Assembly (NCBI GenBank): GCA_020425605.1
Contig: JAGQRH010000034.1
Coordinates: 1 to 37,313, forward strand
DNA from: Planctomycetota bacterium
GTDB lineage: Bacteria; Planctomycetota; UBA8742; UBA2392
Direction: 5' to 3'
DNA: 37,313 nucleotides
Below, piece after piece: positions 24,312 to 33,300 of this stretch (its first letter is position 1; every line of letters begins with the position of its first letter). Both the position numbers and the translations under genes were made by a program. Below the pieces are notes generated by a model, which saw only the letters and a program-made list of their open reading frames with translations, ran no database searches and was not told the DNA's origin.

Positions 24312-24971
24312 ATGCCTGACCGTGCGAAAATCCGCGCCGTAATCCTGATCTCAGGCTCCGGCACCACAATGGAAAACCTGCTGGAGCGAGCATCCGACGG
24401 CAGTTGCCACATGGAATGCGTCGGCGTCATTTCCAGCAAGGAAGGCGTCGCGGGCATCGCGCGGGCCCAGAAGTTCGGCGTGCCGGTCCAGGTCGTCGCG
24501 CGCAAGGACTACCTCGATGCGCAGGCATTCTCGCGCCAGGTGTTCAAGATGGTCAACGCCGTGCAGCCCGACGTAGTGCTGCTGGCGGGCTTCCTGAGCT
24601 ACCTGCACCTGCCAGAGCGCTACAAGGGCAAAGTGCTGAACATTCACCCCAGCCTGCTGCCGAAATTCGGCGGCAAGGGCATGTACGGCATCAAGGTCCA
24701 CACGGCCGTGCTGAAGGCTGACGAGAAGGAAACCGGCTGCACGGTCCACTACGTCGACGAAGAGTACGACCACGGCCCGATCATCCTGCAGCGCAAGGTA
24801 GCGGTTGAAGACGGCGACACGCCCGAAACGCTGATGGCCCGCGTGATGGAAGCCGAGCGACAGGCATACCCGGAGGCGGTGAATCTCTACGCCGAAAAGA
24901 GGCTGCTTCAGGTAGCCCAGTCGGTGCGCATTCTGCCCGTAAAACCGGCCAAAGCCGGCGCATCCAGCTAG
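24312..24971 (+). CDS. purN: Phosphoribosylglycinamide formyltransferase
   Basis: PurN transfers a formyl group from 10-formyltetrahydrofolate to GAR in purine synthesis. The 219-aa product has the family pattern: LISGSGTTMENLLE near residue 12, AGFLSYLHLPERY (~92), NIHPSLLPKFGG near residue 113 (active-site Asn and His), and the Asp of DHGPIILQRK (~155). ATG 24312 is preceded by GAGGAG at about 5 bp; a longer frame from 24207 begins inside the inverted repeat and is rejected. It stands between that repeat and the VIT/VWA gene, and no other purine gene is adjacent. Confidence 0.95.
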   Translation: MPDRAKIRAVILISGSGTTMENLLERASDGSCHMECVGVISSKEGVAGIARAQKFGVPVQVVARKDYLDAQAFSRQVFKMVNAVQPDVVLLAGFLSYLHLPERYKGKVLNIHPSLLPKFGGKGMYGIKVHTAVLKADEKETGCTVHYVDEEYDHGPIILQRKVAVEDGDTPETLMARVMEAERQAYPEAVNLYAEKRLLQVAQSVRILPVKPAKAGASS

Positions 24972-25076
24972 CGCATTAGGCAGATCAGACCCGGCCTTTT
25001 CCCTATTTCGATGGAACCGCTTTGGACGTCCTTGCGTCCCAAGTCGGTATGCCAATTAACCTTTGAGGGCCTCGCA

Positions 25077-27455
25077 ATGATTACTCGTAAACCCTTCTAT
25101 GCACTCATGTTAGCTGCGGTTCTTTGCTCGGGTGCCTTGGCGTCTCAGGGCATTGTGATTGATCGGCGAGTGCGTCCGATGCCTCAACCGCGCCCTCAGC
25201 CGCAATATATTCAGATTAAATCACATGCCATCGAAACGGTGATTGAGGGTCAGACAGCAACCACCACGGTCACCCAGACCTTCTACAACCCGAACAACTG
25301 GCAACTCGAAGGCAACTACATCTTCCCACTGCCCGAAGAGGCAGCCATCAGCGACTTCCAGATGACCATGGAAGGCAAGATGGTCAAAGGTGAGTTGCTG
25401 GACGCCGACAAGGCCCGCCAGATCTACCGCGACACCGTGCGCCAGATGATCGACCCGGGCTTGCTCGAGTACGCCGGGCGCGGACTGTTCCAGGCCAGCG
25501 TCTTCCCGATCCTGCCCTGCCAGGACCTCGTCATCAAATTCACCTACAGTGAGCTGCTGCCCTACGACAGCGGCCTCGTGAAGTTCCGCTACCCGCTCCG
25601 CACGCAGAGCTTCTGCGACCTGCCGGTCGGCAGCGTCAGTGTCAAGGTAACGATCAAGGGTGAGCAGAACCTGCGAACCATCTACTCCCCCACCCACAGT
25701 GCCGAGATCATCCGCAAGGGTGACAAGGAAGCCGTGATCGGGGTCGAGCAGAAAGAGGCCCAGCCCGACACCGACTTCGAAATCTTCTACGGCTACGCCG
25801 AAGATGCGGTTTCGGCCAACGTGCTCAGCTACCGCGAAGGCGACAAGGCCGGCTACTTTCTCGCGCTGCTGACGCCGAAGGTGAAGCTCGCGACGGATGA
25901 GATTCTGCCCAAGGACGTGATCGTAGTGCTGGATACATCCGGCAGCATGGACGAAGACGGCAAGATCGACCAGGCCCGCAAGGCGCTGGCTTTCATGGTC
26001 AACAAGCTCAACGAGAAGGACCGCTTCGCGATGGTCACGTTCTCGACTGAAGCGCGCAAGATGCACGACCGGCTGACCGATGCCACCAAGGACGCCAAGG
26101 CCGACGCGATCGCCAAGATCGAGAAGCTGGAAGCAACGGGCGGCACGAACCTGGAGCAGGCGATTCGCTTCGCCTATGAGCTGGCCAAGTCCGCACCCGA
26201 GGACGGCAAGGTCACACGCCCCTGCTACGTCATCCTGCTCAGCGACGGCGTTCCGACCATGGGGGAAACCACCGACGTGAAGGCACTCGCCAAGATCGCC
26301 AAGGATAACCGCGCCGAAAACGTGCGCGTGTTCCCGTTCGGCGTGGGCAACGACGTCAACACCTGGCTGCTCGACACGCTGGCCGAAGAGAACAAGGGCC
26401 AGCGCGAGTACGTGAAGCCCAAGGAAGACATGGAAGTGAAAGTCAGCAACTTCGCCAACAAGATCGCTTCGCCGGTGCTGGCCAACGTCAAGCTGAGCAT
26501 CGACGGCGCCGAGCTTCACGACATGCACCCGCAGGTTCCCGGCGATGTGTTTGCCGGCACGCAACTTTCGGTCCTCGGGCGCTTCGACAAGCCGGGCAAG
26601 CACCAGCTGGTTCTCAGCGGCGATGTTGCCGGCCAGAAAGTCGCGTATGAATACACCATCAACCTGACTGAGAAAGACAGCGCCAAGGCCTACCTGCCCC
26701 GCATGTGGGCCGTGCGCCGTGTCGGCTACCTGATGGACCAGTTGAACATGAAGGGTTTCACGCAGGAGGTGAAGGACGAGATCGTCCGCCTTGGCACTCA
26801 GTTCGGCATTGTCACTCCGTACACCAGCTTCCTCGTAGTCGAAGACAACCCGCGTCGCATGCCGCGACCGGGCGCAGCCATGCCGGAAGATGAGAACCGC
26901 GGCGGCCGGGCAATCGGCGGCGGTGAAGGCGGCAAGGACTGGGGCAACAACGAGACGCCGAGGGCGCCCTCGGAGCAGAAGGGCGATGACGCGGTCAAGC
27001 GCAGCAAGTCCAACGCCGACCGCCGCGACGCACAGTCCGGTGCAGAGGCCGCGGAAGCCGAGAAGGACGCAACTGACTCCGTTGCAGAACGCGCCAAGAA
27101 GGCCGGGCTGCGCTCCCGCGCCGACGGCAAGCTCGCCAAGCTCAAGGGGCAGGGCTACAGCGACAAGGCCGCCGAAGAGGCAGCCAACGAGATCATCAAG
27201 ACGATCGGCACCCGCAGCTTCGTCTGGAGCGACGGCATCTGGCTCGAGAGCGACCTGACCAATGCCGAGCTGTTTGGTGCGGAAGTGGTCGAGTATCTCA
27301 GCGACCGCTATTTCGAAGTTGCCGAGGCTGAGACCAACGCAAAGATTCTGGCGCTGGGCAACGAGGTCATCTTCCGCAGCGGCAAGAAGACCATTCGCGT
27401 GGTCGACAAGACCGGCCAGGCGGAAGGCGCGAAGGACGAGAACAAGGAAGGCTAG
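25077..27455 (+). CDS. VIT and von Willebrand A domain protein, exported
   Basis: The 792-aa product resembles inter-alpha-trypsin-inhibitor-heavy-chain-like bacterial proteins. A signal peptide (residues 1-23) precedes a VIT domain (about 30-150; NNWQLEGNYIFPLPEEAAIS, then KARQIYRDTVRQMIDPGLLEY). A VWA domain follows (about 280-460) with a full MIDAS: DTSGSMDE near residue 286, TGGTNLEQA and LLSDGVPTMGE. The C-terminal third has a low-complexity, charged linker (Gly/Asn/Lys/Glu, about 600-690) before a final globular tail. ATG 25077 is preceded by GAGGG at 8 bp and begins the signal sequence; a longer frame from 25011 is unlikely. It probably binds a protein ligand through the metal site; the ligand is unknown. 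Confidence 0.9.
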   Translation: MITRKPFYALMLAAVLCSGALASQGIVIDRRVRPMPQPRPQPQYIQIKSHAIETVIEGQTATTTVTQTFYNPNNWQLEGNYIFPLPEEAAISDFQMTMEGKMVKGELLDADKARQIYRDTVRQMIDPGLLEYAGRGLFQASVFPILPCQDLVIKFTYSELLPYDSGLVKFRYPLRTQSFCDLPVGSVSVKVTIKGEQNLRTIYSPTHSAEIIRKGDKEAVIGVEQKEAQPDTDFEIFYGYAEDAVSANVLSYREGDKAGYFLALLTPKVKLATDEILPKDVIVVLDTSGSMDEDGKIDQARKALAFMVNKLNEKDRFAMVTFSTEARKMHDRLTDATKDAKADAIAKIEKLEATGGTNLEQAIRFAYELAKSAPEDGKVTRPCYVILLSDGVPTMGETTDVKALAKIAKDNRAENVRVFPFGVGNDVNTWLLDTLAEENKGQREYVKPKEDMEVKVSNFANKIASPVLANVKLSIDGAELHDMHPQVPGDVFAGTQLSVLGRFDKPGKHQLVLSGDVAGQKVAYEYTINLTEKDSAKAYLPRMWAVRRVGYLMDQLNMKGFTQEVKDEIVRLGTQFGIVTPYTSFLVVEDNPRRMPRPGAAMPEDENRGGRAIGGGEGGKDWGNNETPRAPSEQKGDDAVKRSKSNADRRDAQSGAEAAEAEKDATDSVAERAKKAGLRSRADGKLAKLKGQGYSDKAAEEAANEIIKTIGTRSFVWSDGIWLESDLTNAELFGAEVVEYLSDRYFEVAEAETNAKILALGNEVIFRSGKKTIRVVDKTGQAEGAKDENKEG

Positions 27456-27476
27456 ACGCCAACTCTCAAGCTCAAG

Positions 27477-27512
27477 GACCCCCGGGGGCTATGCTCCGGG
27501 GGTCTTGCTTTT
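27477..27512 (+). terminator. Intrinsic terminator of the VIT/VWA gene
   Basis: A perfect 9-bp stem (GACCCCCGG/CCGGGGGTC) with a 10-nt loop lies 22 bp past the stop and is followed by a T-rich run (TTGCTTTT). Confidence 0.8.
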
Positions 27513-27650
27513 GGCGTTTTCGCGCTGCGCCCTTCATGTGCTACACTGCCCATCCCCCAAGGCACGCGGTGCCGGTAGCAGCAATTTTCAGCCGATGGGG
27601 CTGTGCGATTGCTGACGTACCGCTACACTGGGCCGTGCCGGAGGCTAGGT

Positions 27651-28568
27651 GTGAAGAGTTTCACACTCGATTGGAAGGGCTGGTGGCTGCTTCGACCGTC
27701 GATGTCTGACGTGCCGGAGTTGGCCCCGAAGTGCTGCGTCTACGCAGTCATGGGCGCCAAGCTCAAGAAAGTCGGTACGGGCATCGGCAGCAGCGGGCGT
27801 GAGCCGATCCTTTTCGGCGTCTACAAGGGTGATGAGCCAGTCCGCGAGCACCTGCAAAAACTGCTGAACATGTCGCTTGGCGTGTTCGCCGCCAAGCGGG
27901 CCAAGGAAATCAAGAAGCACGCGATCGTCTACGCGGCGGCCGTGCCCGACGACGCCGACCTGGCCGACCTGGCCGCGATACTCAGCCTGACCTACGCGGC
28001 CGTGCCGTTCGCGCCAAAGCATCACGCCATGCCCGCGCCGTACGACGGCGAAACGTTTCACATCAAGAACGAAGGCCGCAATCCCGGCCTGCCGCCCGAG
28101 ATTTTTCATCGCGACAAGTCGGCTGACAGCGACAAGACCCACGACCCGGATGCCACGCACGACGGCGCGGCCGATGCTGCCATGGCCGCTGCGATCGCGG
28201 CCGAAGCTCAGGCTACGCGTCGTCTTACGCAGGAAGAAATGGACGCACGGGGCATCGCCACGGAAAAGGTCGCCAAGCCACAGGAGCATTTGGCGACCGA
28301 GAAACTCGATAAGCCGCCCAAGCTGATCGAGACGGCCAAGGTCGACAAGGACTCGATGCAAGGGCTTGCAACCGAGCGCGTACCCAAGCTGATCGAGACC
28401 ACCAAGGTCGACAAGGACAAGCTGGACCAGGGCCTGGCCACCGAGCGCGTACCCAAACCGCCCGGAGCCAACGGCGAGGACCACAACACCGAGTTCGTCC
28501 CGAAGCCTGACAATGAGGACTCCGAAGAACCCACCATCCTCGATGAAGCGGGCAAGGAAGCTTCGTAA
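27651..28568 (+). CDS. Unknown protein with a C-terminal tandem-repeat tail
   Basis: The product is 305 aa and its family is not recognised. Residues ~20-150 are a compact mixed domain (CCVYAVMGAKLKKVGTGIGS, then FGVYKGDEPVREHLQKLL, FAAKRAKEIKKHAIVYAAAV). From about 150 the protein is charged and low in complexity, and from ~215 contains degenerate repeats: four copies of a GLATERVPKP-type unit and two of a KLIETTKVDKD-type unit. The start is GTG 27651 because GGAGG lies 6 bp upstream; a longer frame from 27603 has no signal. No signal peptide or membrane segment is seen. The repeat tail could be a flexible linker or a binding surface. Confidence 0.75.
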   Translation: MKSFTLDWKGWWLLRPSMSDVPELAPKCCVYAVMGAKLKKVGTGIGSSGREPILFGVYKGDEPVREHLQKLLNMSLGVFAAKRAKEIKKHAIVYAAAVPDDADLADLAAILSLTYAAVPFAPKHHAMPAPYDGETFHIKNEGRNPGLPPEIFHRDKSADSDKTHDPDATHDGAADAAMAAAIAAEAQATRRLTQEEMDARGIATEKVAKPQEHLATEKLDKPPKLIETAKVDKDSMQGLATERVPKLIETTKVDKDKLDQGLATERVPKPPGANGEDHNTEFVPKPDNEDSEEPTILDEAGKEAS

Positions 28569-28602
28569 GGCCAAAGCCTCCTGACTTTCGTAAAGATTTC
28601 TC

Positions 28603-28630
28603 TAAAGCCGCAGCCGCATCGTGTCGATGA
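28603..28630 (+). promoter_or_regulatory. Weak FliA (sigma-28)-like promoter
   Basis: TAAA (28603-28606, read as TAAAG) is followed 16 bp later by GTCGATGA (28623-28630), 6 of 8 matches to GCCGATAA; the usual spacing is 15. It lies 39 bp before the small basic protein gene. Confidence 0.25.
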
Positions 28631-28668
28631 CGGATACAGAGACGATCTAGCCTTTGCGAGAGATGACC

Positions 28669-28905
28669 ATGAGCCACACGAAGCGTATTTCCAGAAAGAC
28701 CCATACCAGCGTGCGGCTGAAGAAGGCCGAATCCGTCCCGACGCCGATCAACTCGGCGCCCGTGGAGCGCCCGAAGCGCCGCGTCCTGAGCCGCACCCAG
28801 CGAGTTCTGGCCGCGCGCGAGATGATCGGCTCGCGGGATTTCGACATGGACGCAGCCTTTGCGAAGGCCGTGACCAAGCTCATTGAGCGCGAGATCGACG
28901 GCTAA
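28669..28905 (+). CDS. Small basic protein, possibly FlgM-like
   Basis: The product is 78 aa: a basic, Pro-rich disordered N-terminus (MSHTKRISRKTHTSVRLKK) and a C-terminal helical part (RVLAAREMIGSRDFDMDAAF, then KAVTKLIEREI). This layout, with a short helix, an acidic-aromatic turn and a final amphipathic helix, is like the sigma-28-binding end of FlgM anti-sigma factors, and a weak FliA-like promoter lies upstream. No flagellar gene is adjacent and the match is only a pattern. ATG 28669 is used; ATG 28663 is 2 codons earlier. An alternative is an unrelated small DNA- or RNA-binding protein. Confidence 0.55.
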   Translation: MSHTKRISRKTHTSVRLKKAESVPTPINSAPVERPKRRVLSRTQRVLAAREMIGSRDFDMDAAFAKAVTKLIEREIDG

Positions 28906-28939
28906 TTCACTTTTGCTCCACTTCCCGTGGTAACCAGCG

Positions 28940-28955
28940 TGGCACTTGCTACGCT
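28940..28955 (+). promoter_or_regulatory. Sigma-54-like promoter upstream of the type II GAPDH-like gene
   Basis: TGGCAC (28940-28945) is a perfect -24 element; the GG and the -12 GC (28953-28954) are separated by exactly 10 bp. The -12 element ACGCT matches TTGCW at three of five positions. Transcription would begin near 28966. The window's own sigma-54 activator is the obvious type of regulator, but no link is shown. Confidence 0.4.
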
Positions 28956-28965
28956 GACCGCGTGA

Positions 28966-29106
28966 ATGCCTTGTACGGCCCGGTGGCCTGTTGCCCCAGC
29001 GCTGACAGGGAGAACTAGCAAGCGGCAGCCATGATTCCGCGACCGGACCTCGCACACGTTGCGAAGGCTCGACCTCAGGGTTGAGCAGAGGCCCGTCGCG
29101 GTTTTT
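28966..29106 (+). ncRNA. Candidate structured leader RNA ending in a branched terminator
   Basis: No reading frame fits this gap. Bases 29037-29101 can fold into a branched structure: a long closing helix (29037-29051 with 29088-29101; about 13 pairs with one bulge and one mismatch) around two hairpins, 29051-29063 (4 bp) and 29067-29086 (8 bp with one G-T pair). A run of five Ts (29102-29106) follows. A weaker hairpin (CCTGT/ACAGG, about 28988-29010) lies upstream. It is 24 bp before the gene start and looks like an attenuator or a small RNA; no known riboswitch is recognised. The 5' end is a guess from the promoter. Confidence 0.45.
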
Positions 29107-29130
29107 GCATTTGCCGCGCGGAGATGAATC

Positions 29131-30207
29131 ATGGGCAAGAACATCGTCCACGTAGTAGGCACGGGCACGATCGGCGAGCCGCTGATCGGCATGCTGACGC
29201 ACTTCAAGGATGCGCTGGGCATCGACGAAGTCACGTTCAACAAGCGCACGCCGCTCAAGACCGACCGCAGCAAGGTCGTCGACCTGCTGCGCCGTGGCGC
29301 CAAGCTGGCGACCGGTAAAGACCAGATGTCCGGCTTCGAGAAGATGGACTGCAAGGCCGACTTCGAGACCGAAGAAGCCATCACACGGGCAAGTGTCGTC
29401 ATCGACTGCACGCCCAGCGGAGCCGGGCTCGCGAACAAGGAGCAGTACTACCTCAAGGCCGCAGAAGCCGGCGGCAAGGGCTACATCGCGCAAGGCAGCG
29501 AGTTCGGCTTCGGCAAGATGTACGCGCGCGGCATCAACGACGACACGCTTTCGCCCGGTGAGGACAAGTTCATTCACGTGGTCAGCTGCAACACCCACAA
29601 CCTTGCGGCGCTGATCAAGCTGTTCGGGATGAACGGCAAGGACACGCCGGAGAACCTCGTCAGCGCCGACTTCGTCTGCATGCGCCGCGCGAATGACGTA
29701 AGCCAGGACGAGGGCTACATCGCGAGCCCCGAGGCGGGCAAGCACAAGGATGAGCAGTTCGGCACCCACCACGCCCGCGACGCCTACCACCTGTACAAGA
29801 CCAAGGGCTGGGATTTCAACCTGTTCAGCAGCGCCATCAAGATGCCCACGCAGTACATGCATATGCTGCGATTCCACATTCGCGTGAACGAGCCCACGAC
29901 CGTCGAGAAGCTCATCAGCAACATCAAGGCCGACGACCGCCAGGCCATCACCTTCAAGAAGAGCGCGAACCAGGTGTTCAGCTTCGGGCGCGACCACGGA
30001 TTCTTCGGGCGCATTCTCAACCAGACGGTGATCCCGCACGAGGCGCTGACGGTGATCGGCGGCAAGGACATCTACGGCTTCTGCTTCACCCCGCAGGACG
30101 GCAATAGCCTTCTGAGCAGCCTCAGCGCCGCCACCTGGCTGCTCGACCCCAAGGGATACGAGGAACGCATCCAGTGCCTCAAACCCTACTTCTTCACCGA
30201 GGTCTAG
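29131..30207 (+). CDS. Archaeal-type (type II) glyceraldehyde-3-phosphate dehydrogenase-like protein
   Basis: The 358-aa product follows the layout of the archaeal, phosphorylating GAPDH family, not the usual bacterial GapA: GTGTIGEPLIGML near residue 10 (nucleotide binding; archaeal members read GYGTIGKR), VVIDCTPSGAGLANKEQYY (~90), the catalytic-cysteine segment VVSCNTHNLAALIKLF near residue 152 (SCNTTGL in archaea), and THHARDAYHL (~212; HHGPD in archaea). The residues near the cysteine differ, so substrate or cofactor may differ. GGAG lies 7 bp before ATG 29131. A branched terminator-like leader and a sigma-54-like promoter precede it, and a perfect terminator follows, so it is a single-gene unit. 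Role in glycolysis or gluconeogenesis is inference. Confidence 0.72.
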   Translation: MGKNIVHVVGTGTIGEPLIGMLTHFKDALGIDEVTFNKRTPLKTDRSKVVDLLRRGAKLATGKDQMSGFEKMDCKADFETEEAITRASVVIDCTPSGAGLANKEQYYLKAAEAGGKGYIAQGSEFGFGKMYARGINDDTLSPGEDKFIHVVSCNTHNLAALIKLFGMNGKDTPENLVSADFVCMRRANDVSQDEGYIASPEAGKHKDEQFGTHHARDAYHLYKTKGWDFNLFSSAIKMPTQYMHMLRFHIRVNEPTTVEKLISNIKADDRQAITFKKSANQVFSFGRDHGFFGRILNQTVIPHEALTVIGGKDIYGFCFTPQDGNSLLSSLSAATWLLDPKGYEERIQCLKPYFFTEV

Positions 30208-30224
30208 ACCTCAATACTCATTCG

Positions 30225-30252
30225 CACGGCCGCCTTCGGGCGGCCGTGTTTT
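30225..30252 (+). terminator. Perfect intrinsic terminator with a TTCG tetraloop
   Basis: A 10-bp perfect stem (CACGGCCGCC/GGCGGCCGTG) closes a TTCG loop and is followed by TTTT. It lies 17 bp after the type II GAPDH-like stop. Confidence 0.92.
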
Positions 30253-30264
30253 GTTGAATGCGTC

Positions 30265-30291
30265 TTGTGCAATAATTGCCTTTTTGCACAA
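30265..30291. promoter_or_regulatory. Inverted repeat TTGTGCAA / TTGCACAA before the large lipoprotein gene
   Basis: Perfect 8-bp arms (30265-30272, 30284-30291) with an 11-bp spacer; a second dyad, GCAAT-A-ATTGC (30269-30279), overlaps it. Arm centres are about 19 bp apart (two helical turns), as for an operator bound by two dimers. It lies 30 bp before the gene start. Confidence 0.5.
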
Positions 30292-30321
30292 TCACCGCAG
30301 TCCCAATTACAAGGCTCGATC

Positions 30322-33300
30322 ATGCATGAAATGAAACCCCTGCGGGTTCCGCTGCCGGTGGTGATTGCGTTTGCGATCATGGTGCTAGCTTGCGCCGATT
30401 CTCCGGACTATGGCGACGACACCTACACGGACACCTCCAGTTCCAGCTCGTCGGGCACCAGCACGAGCACCTACACCAGCAACACCTCGCCAAGCACTCC
30501 TGCCGCGCCCGCACAGCCGACGCTTCCGAGCTACGTGCCGGAACTGGATGCAAGCAAGACCCCCGACGCCGCGAAGACGGTTGACGTGTCAATACTCTAC
30601 GGCGCACCCGTCAAGCCGACCGAGTCCGCACAGCAGTTCTGGGACAAGCTGCGAACCAAGTACAACTGCGACGCCGAAGGCAATCGCGGCGACGGCACCA
30701 ACCCGTTCTTCCAGCCCGACTTCGAGTTCGGCAGCAAGGACAACACGGAAAAGCTGCTGCTCGTGGCCGAGCGCCGAACGGACTCATCACGGACATACGC
30801 ACACGGGCTTGCGTTCCTCAGCTACGACAACAGCCGCCAGTACGAAACCTACAGCGTCGGCCAGGTCTGGAGCACAAGCGACAAGTACACGCTGGCAGTC
30901 GGCTATTTCCGCAACGGCCAGATGTATGGTCCTGTGGCCGTGAACTTCAAAGATTCGGCCCGCAACGGCAGCGACGCCAAGGTCCAGTACGTCGGCGAGT
31001 ATTCCGGCGGCAAAGCCAACGGCGAGTTCCGCTGGTGGAACGAGAACGGATCGCTCTCTGAGCAGGTCTGGACCGTCGGTGGCGAACGCCACGGCACCAG
31101 CTACCGCTGGACCTCCACCCGCTCCTCGCAGTCCGAGTACGTGGGCGGCACCGCTTCCGGGCTTCGCCGCGAATGGGACACGTCCGGCCGGCTGGTCACC
31201 CGCGGCCAGTACTACAACGGAAGCTACTACGGCAAGACCGAGTACTGGACACCGGACGGCACTTACCCCTACATCACCTACTACTATGACTTCAGCGGCA
31301 ACGGCTGCTGGAAAGCCTGCTACAACAAAGACGGGCATCTCGCCTACCAGGCCTGGACGTCAATCGGCTCGGAAAACGGACCGATCGTCATCTACACGGA
31401 CGCCGGTGCCAAGCAATGGGAAGGCACGCGAACCTATGGCCTGAACAACGGAGTCTTCCGCCGCTTCACCACGGACGGCTGGTGCGATTTCGATACGGTC
31501 TATGCTGACGGTGTCCAGACCGGCGCGGTACGCTGGTACCACAAAAACGGCAAAGTCCGCGAAGAGGGCCAGTTCACCGCCGGACAGCGCGACGGCAAGT
31601 TCACACGCTACGACGAACAGGGCCGCAAGTCCGGTGAATATGGCTACTCCAATGGGAGTCTCGACGGGGACTCCATCACCTACGACGCGAACGGCAACGT
31701 TGTAACCCACGACATCTATGCAGGTGGCGCGTTCGTCCGCTCTGCGCTTGGACCGGTGTGGCCTGCCCCGACCGCCGTGCTGAATGACGCAGGCAGCGAA
31801 ATCAAGCGCAAGTGGGGCCGCTGGCGCACCGTCACACAGGACGAGCCGCCGACCATGGAATACGGCACAACCATGGCCTGGTCGAAGGAACTGGGCGGCT
31901 GCGTGATGTTCGGCGGCCGGGTCGGATTCGGCGATGCAACCAAGCTGACCAACCAGACCTGGCTCCGAAAGGACGGCCAGTGGCAGCGCATCTTTGCGGA
32001 CGGCGACGCCCCGCCTTCCCGCGATTACGCCTGCATGGCGTACGACAGCAAGCGCGGTGTGATCGTGCTCTTTGGTGGTCGCGACTCAGACGGAACGGCG
32101 CTTGGAGACACATGGGAGCTGTCGGCCAACGGCTGGAAATTCCGCACGTCGGCCACGCAACCGGGCGCGCGGGCGGCGGCAGGGTTGGCGTATGACACTT
32201 CGCGTGGTGTGTGCGTGCTGACCTGCGGCTTTGGTCCAGGTGCCGACAACAAGAACGAGACCAAGACGGAGACGTGGGAGTGGAATGGAACCGACTGGGC
32301 GAAAAACCCGACCACAACACCCGGGCCGGCCGTATACGGCGCGGCGGTCGCCTATGACGCTGAACGAAACCGGGTCGTGGTGAGTGGAGGCAGCGATGTT
32401 TCGTCACCCAAATACGACACCTGGACGTTTGACGGCAAGCGATGGACCAAGGCTTCCTTCAATACGTACTCGCCGAATTCCATGCACGGCATGATCTATG
32501 ACCCGGAAAGCCGTAGTGTCGTTTTGCTGCACAATGCGAACACCGGCGTCGAATTGCAGCTCAAGGCGAGTTCGCCCTCGGGGGATCAATACTCATTCTG
32601 GAAGGACCTCCGGACTTCCGGATTCCCCTTGGGCCGGGCTGAATTCGCCTGCGCCTATGACGTTGGTACACACGAAATCGTGGTCTACGGTGGCGGCTAC
32701 GTCAAAGACGGAACTCCCTTCGTGTTCCGCGAGACACTGCTGCTCACCGACGAAACGCCGGACGACGTGGCGAATGACCGCAAGGATTTCATCGAGAACC
32801 AGCTGGCAGCACCCGGCTGGACACACATTGCGAACGACGAGTTCTGCGAGAGCCCTGACAAGCAGTGGGCCATGACCCGCGACCCCAAGCGCGGCGTTAC
32901 GGTCATGTTCGGCGGCATCGACGGACGTACGGCGATCAGCACCACTCGCGAGTTCAAGGACGGCGCCTGGACCGTCATCCCAACCAGCGATGCGCCTTCC
33001 GCAAGATTCAACTCCATGAGCTGGTATGACGCCGATCGCGGCAAAGTAATGCTCATGGGTGGAAGCTTCATGGACGGCGACAAGTTGGTGAGCCTGGACG
33101 ACCTGTGGGAGTGGGACGGCCAGTCCTGGAACCGGCTTCGCGAGCACGTCCCCGGCGCGCCGTCGTCGGTTGGTTCATGGACCTACGACGAAAAGCGTGG
33201 GGTCTTGGTGGTCTTGTCCATCGAGACGGACGGCAGCAGCGGCCTGTATGAGTTCAACGGCACGACCTGGAAGAACACCGAAGCCGGAGAGCCTTCCGCC

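Noticed and set aside
25221..26603. 460-aa minus-strand open frame
   Set aside because: It is antisense to the VIT/VWA gene with its intact metal site.
28200..28500. CRISPR-like repeats
   Set aside because: The repeats are in frame and encode the protein tail, differ in length and have no regular spacers.
28225..30039. 604-aa minus-strand open frame
   Set aside because: It runs antisense through three better-supported plus-strand genes and has no start signal or known domain; long shadow frames are common in GC-rich DNA.
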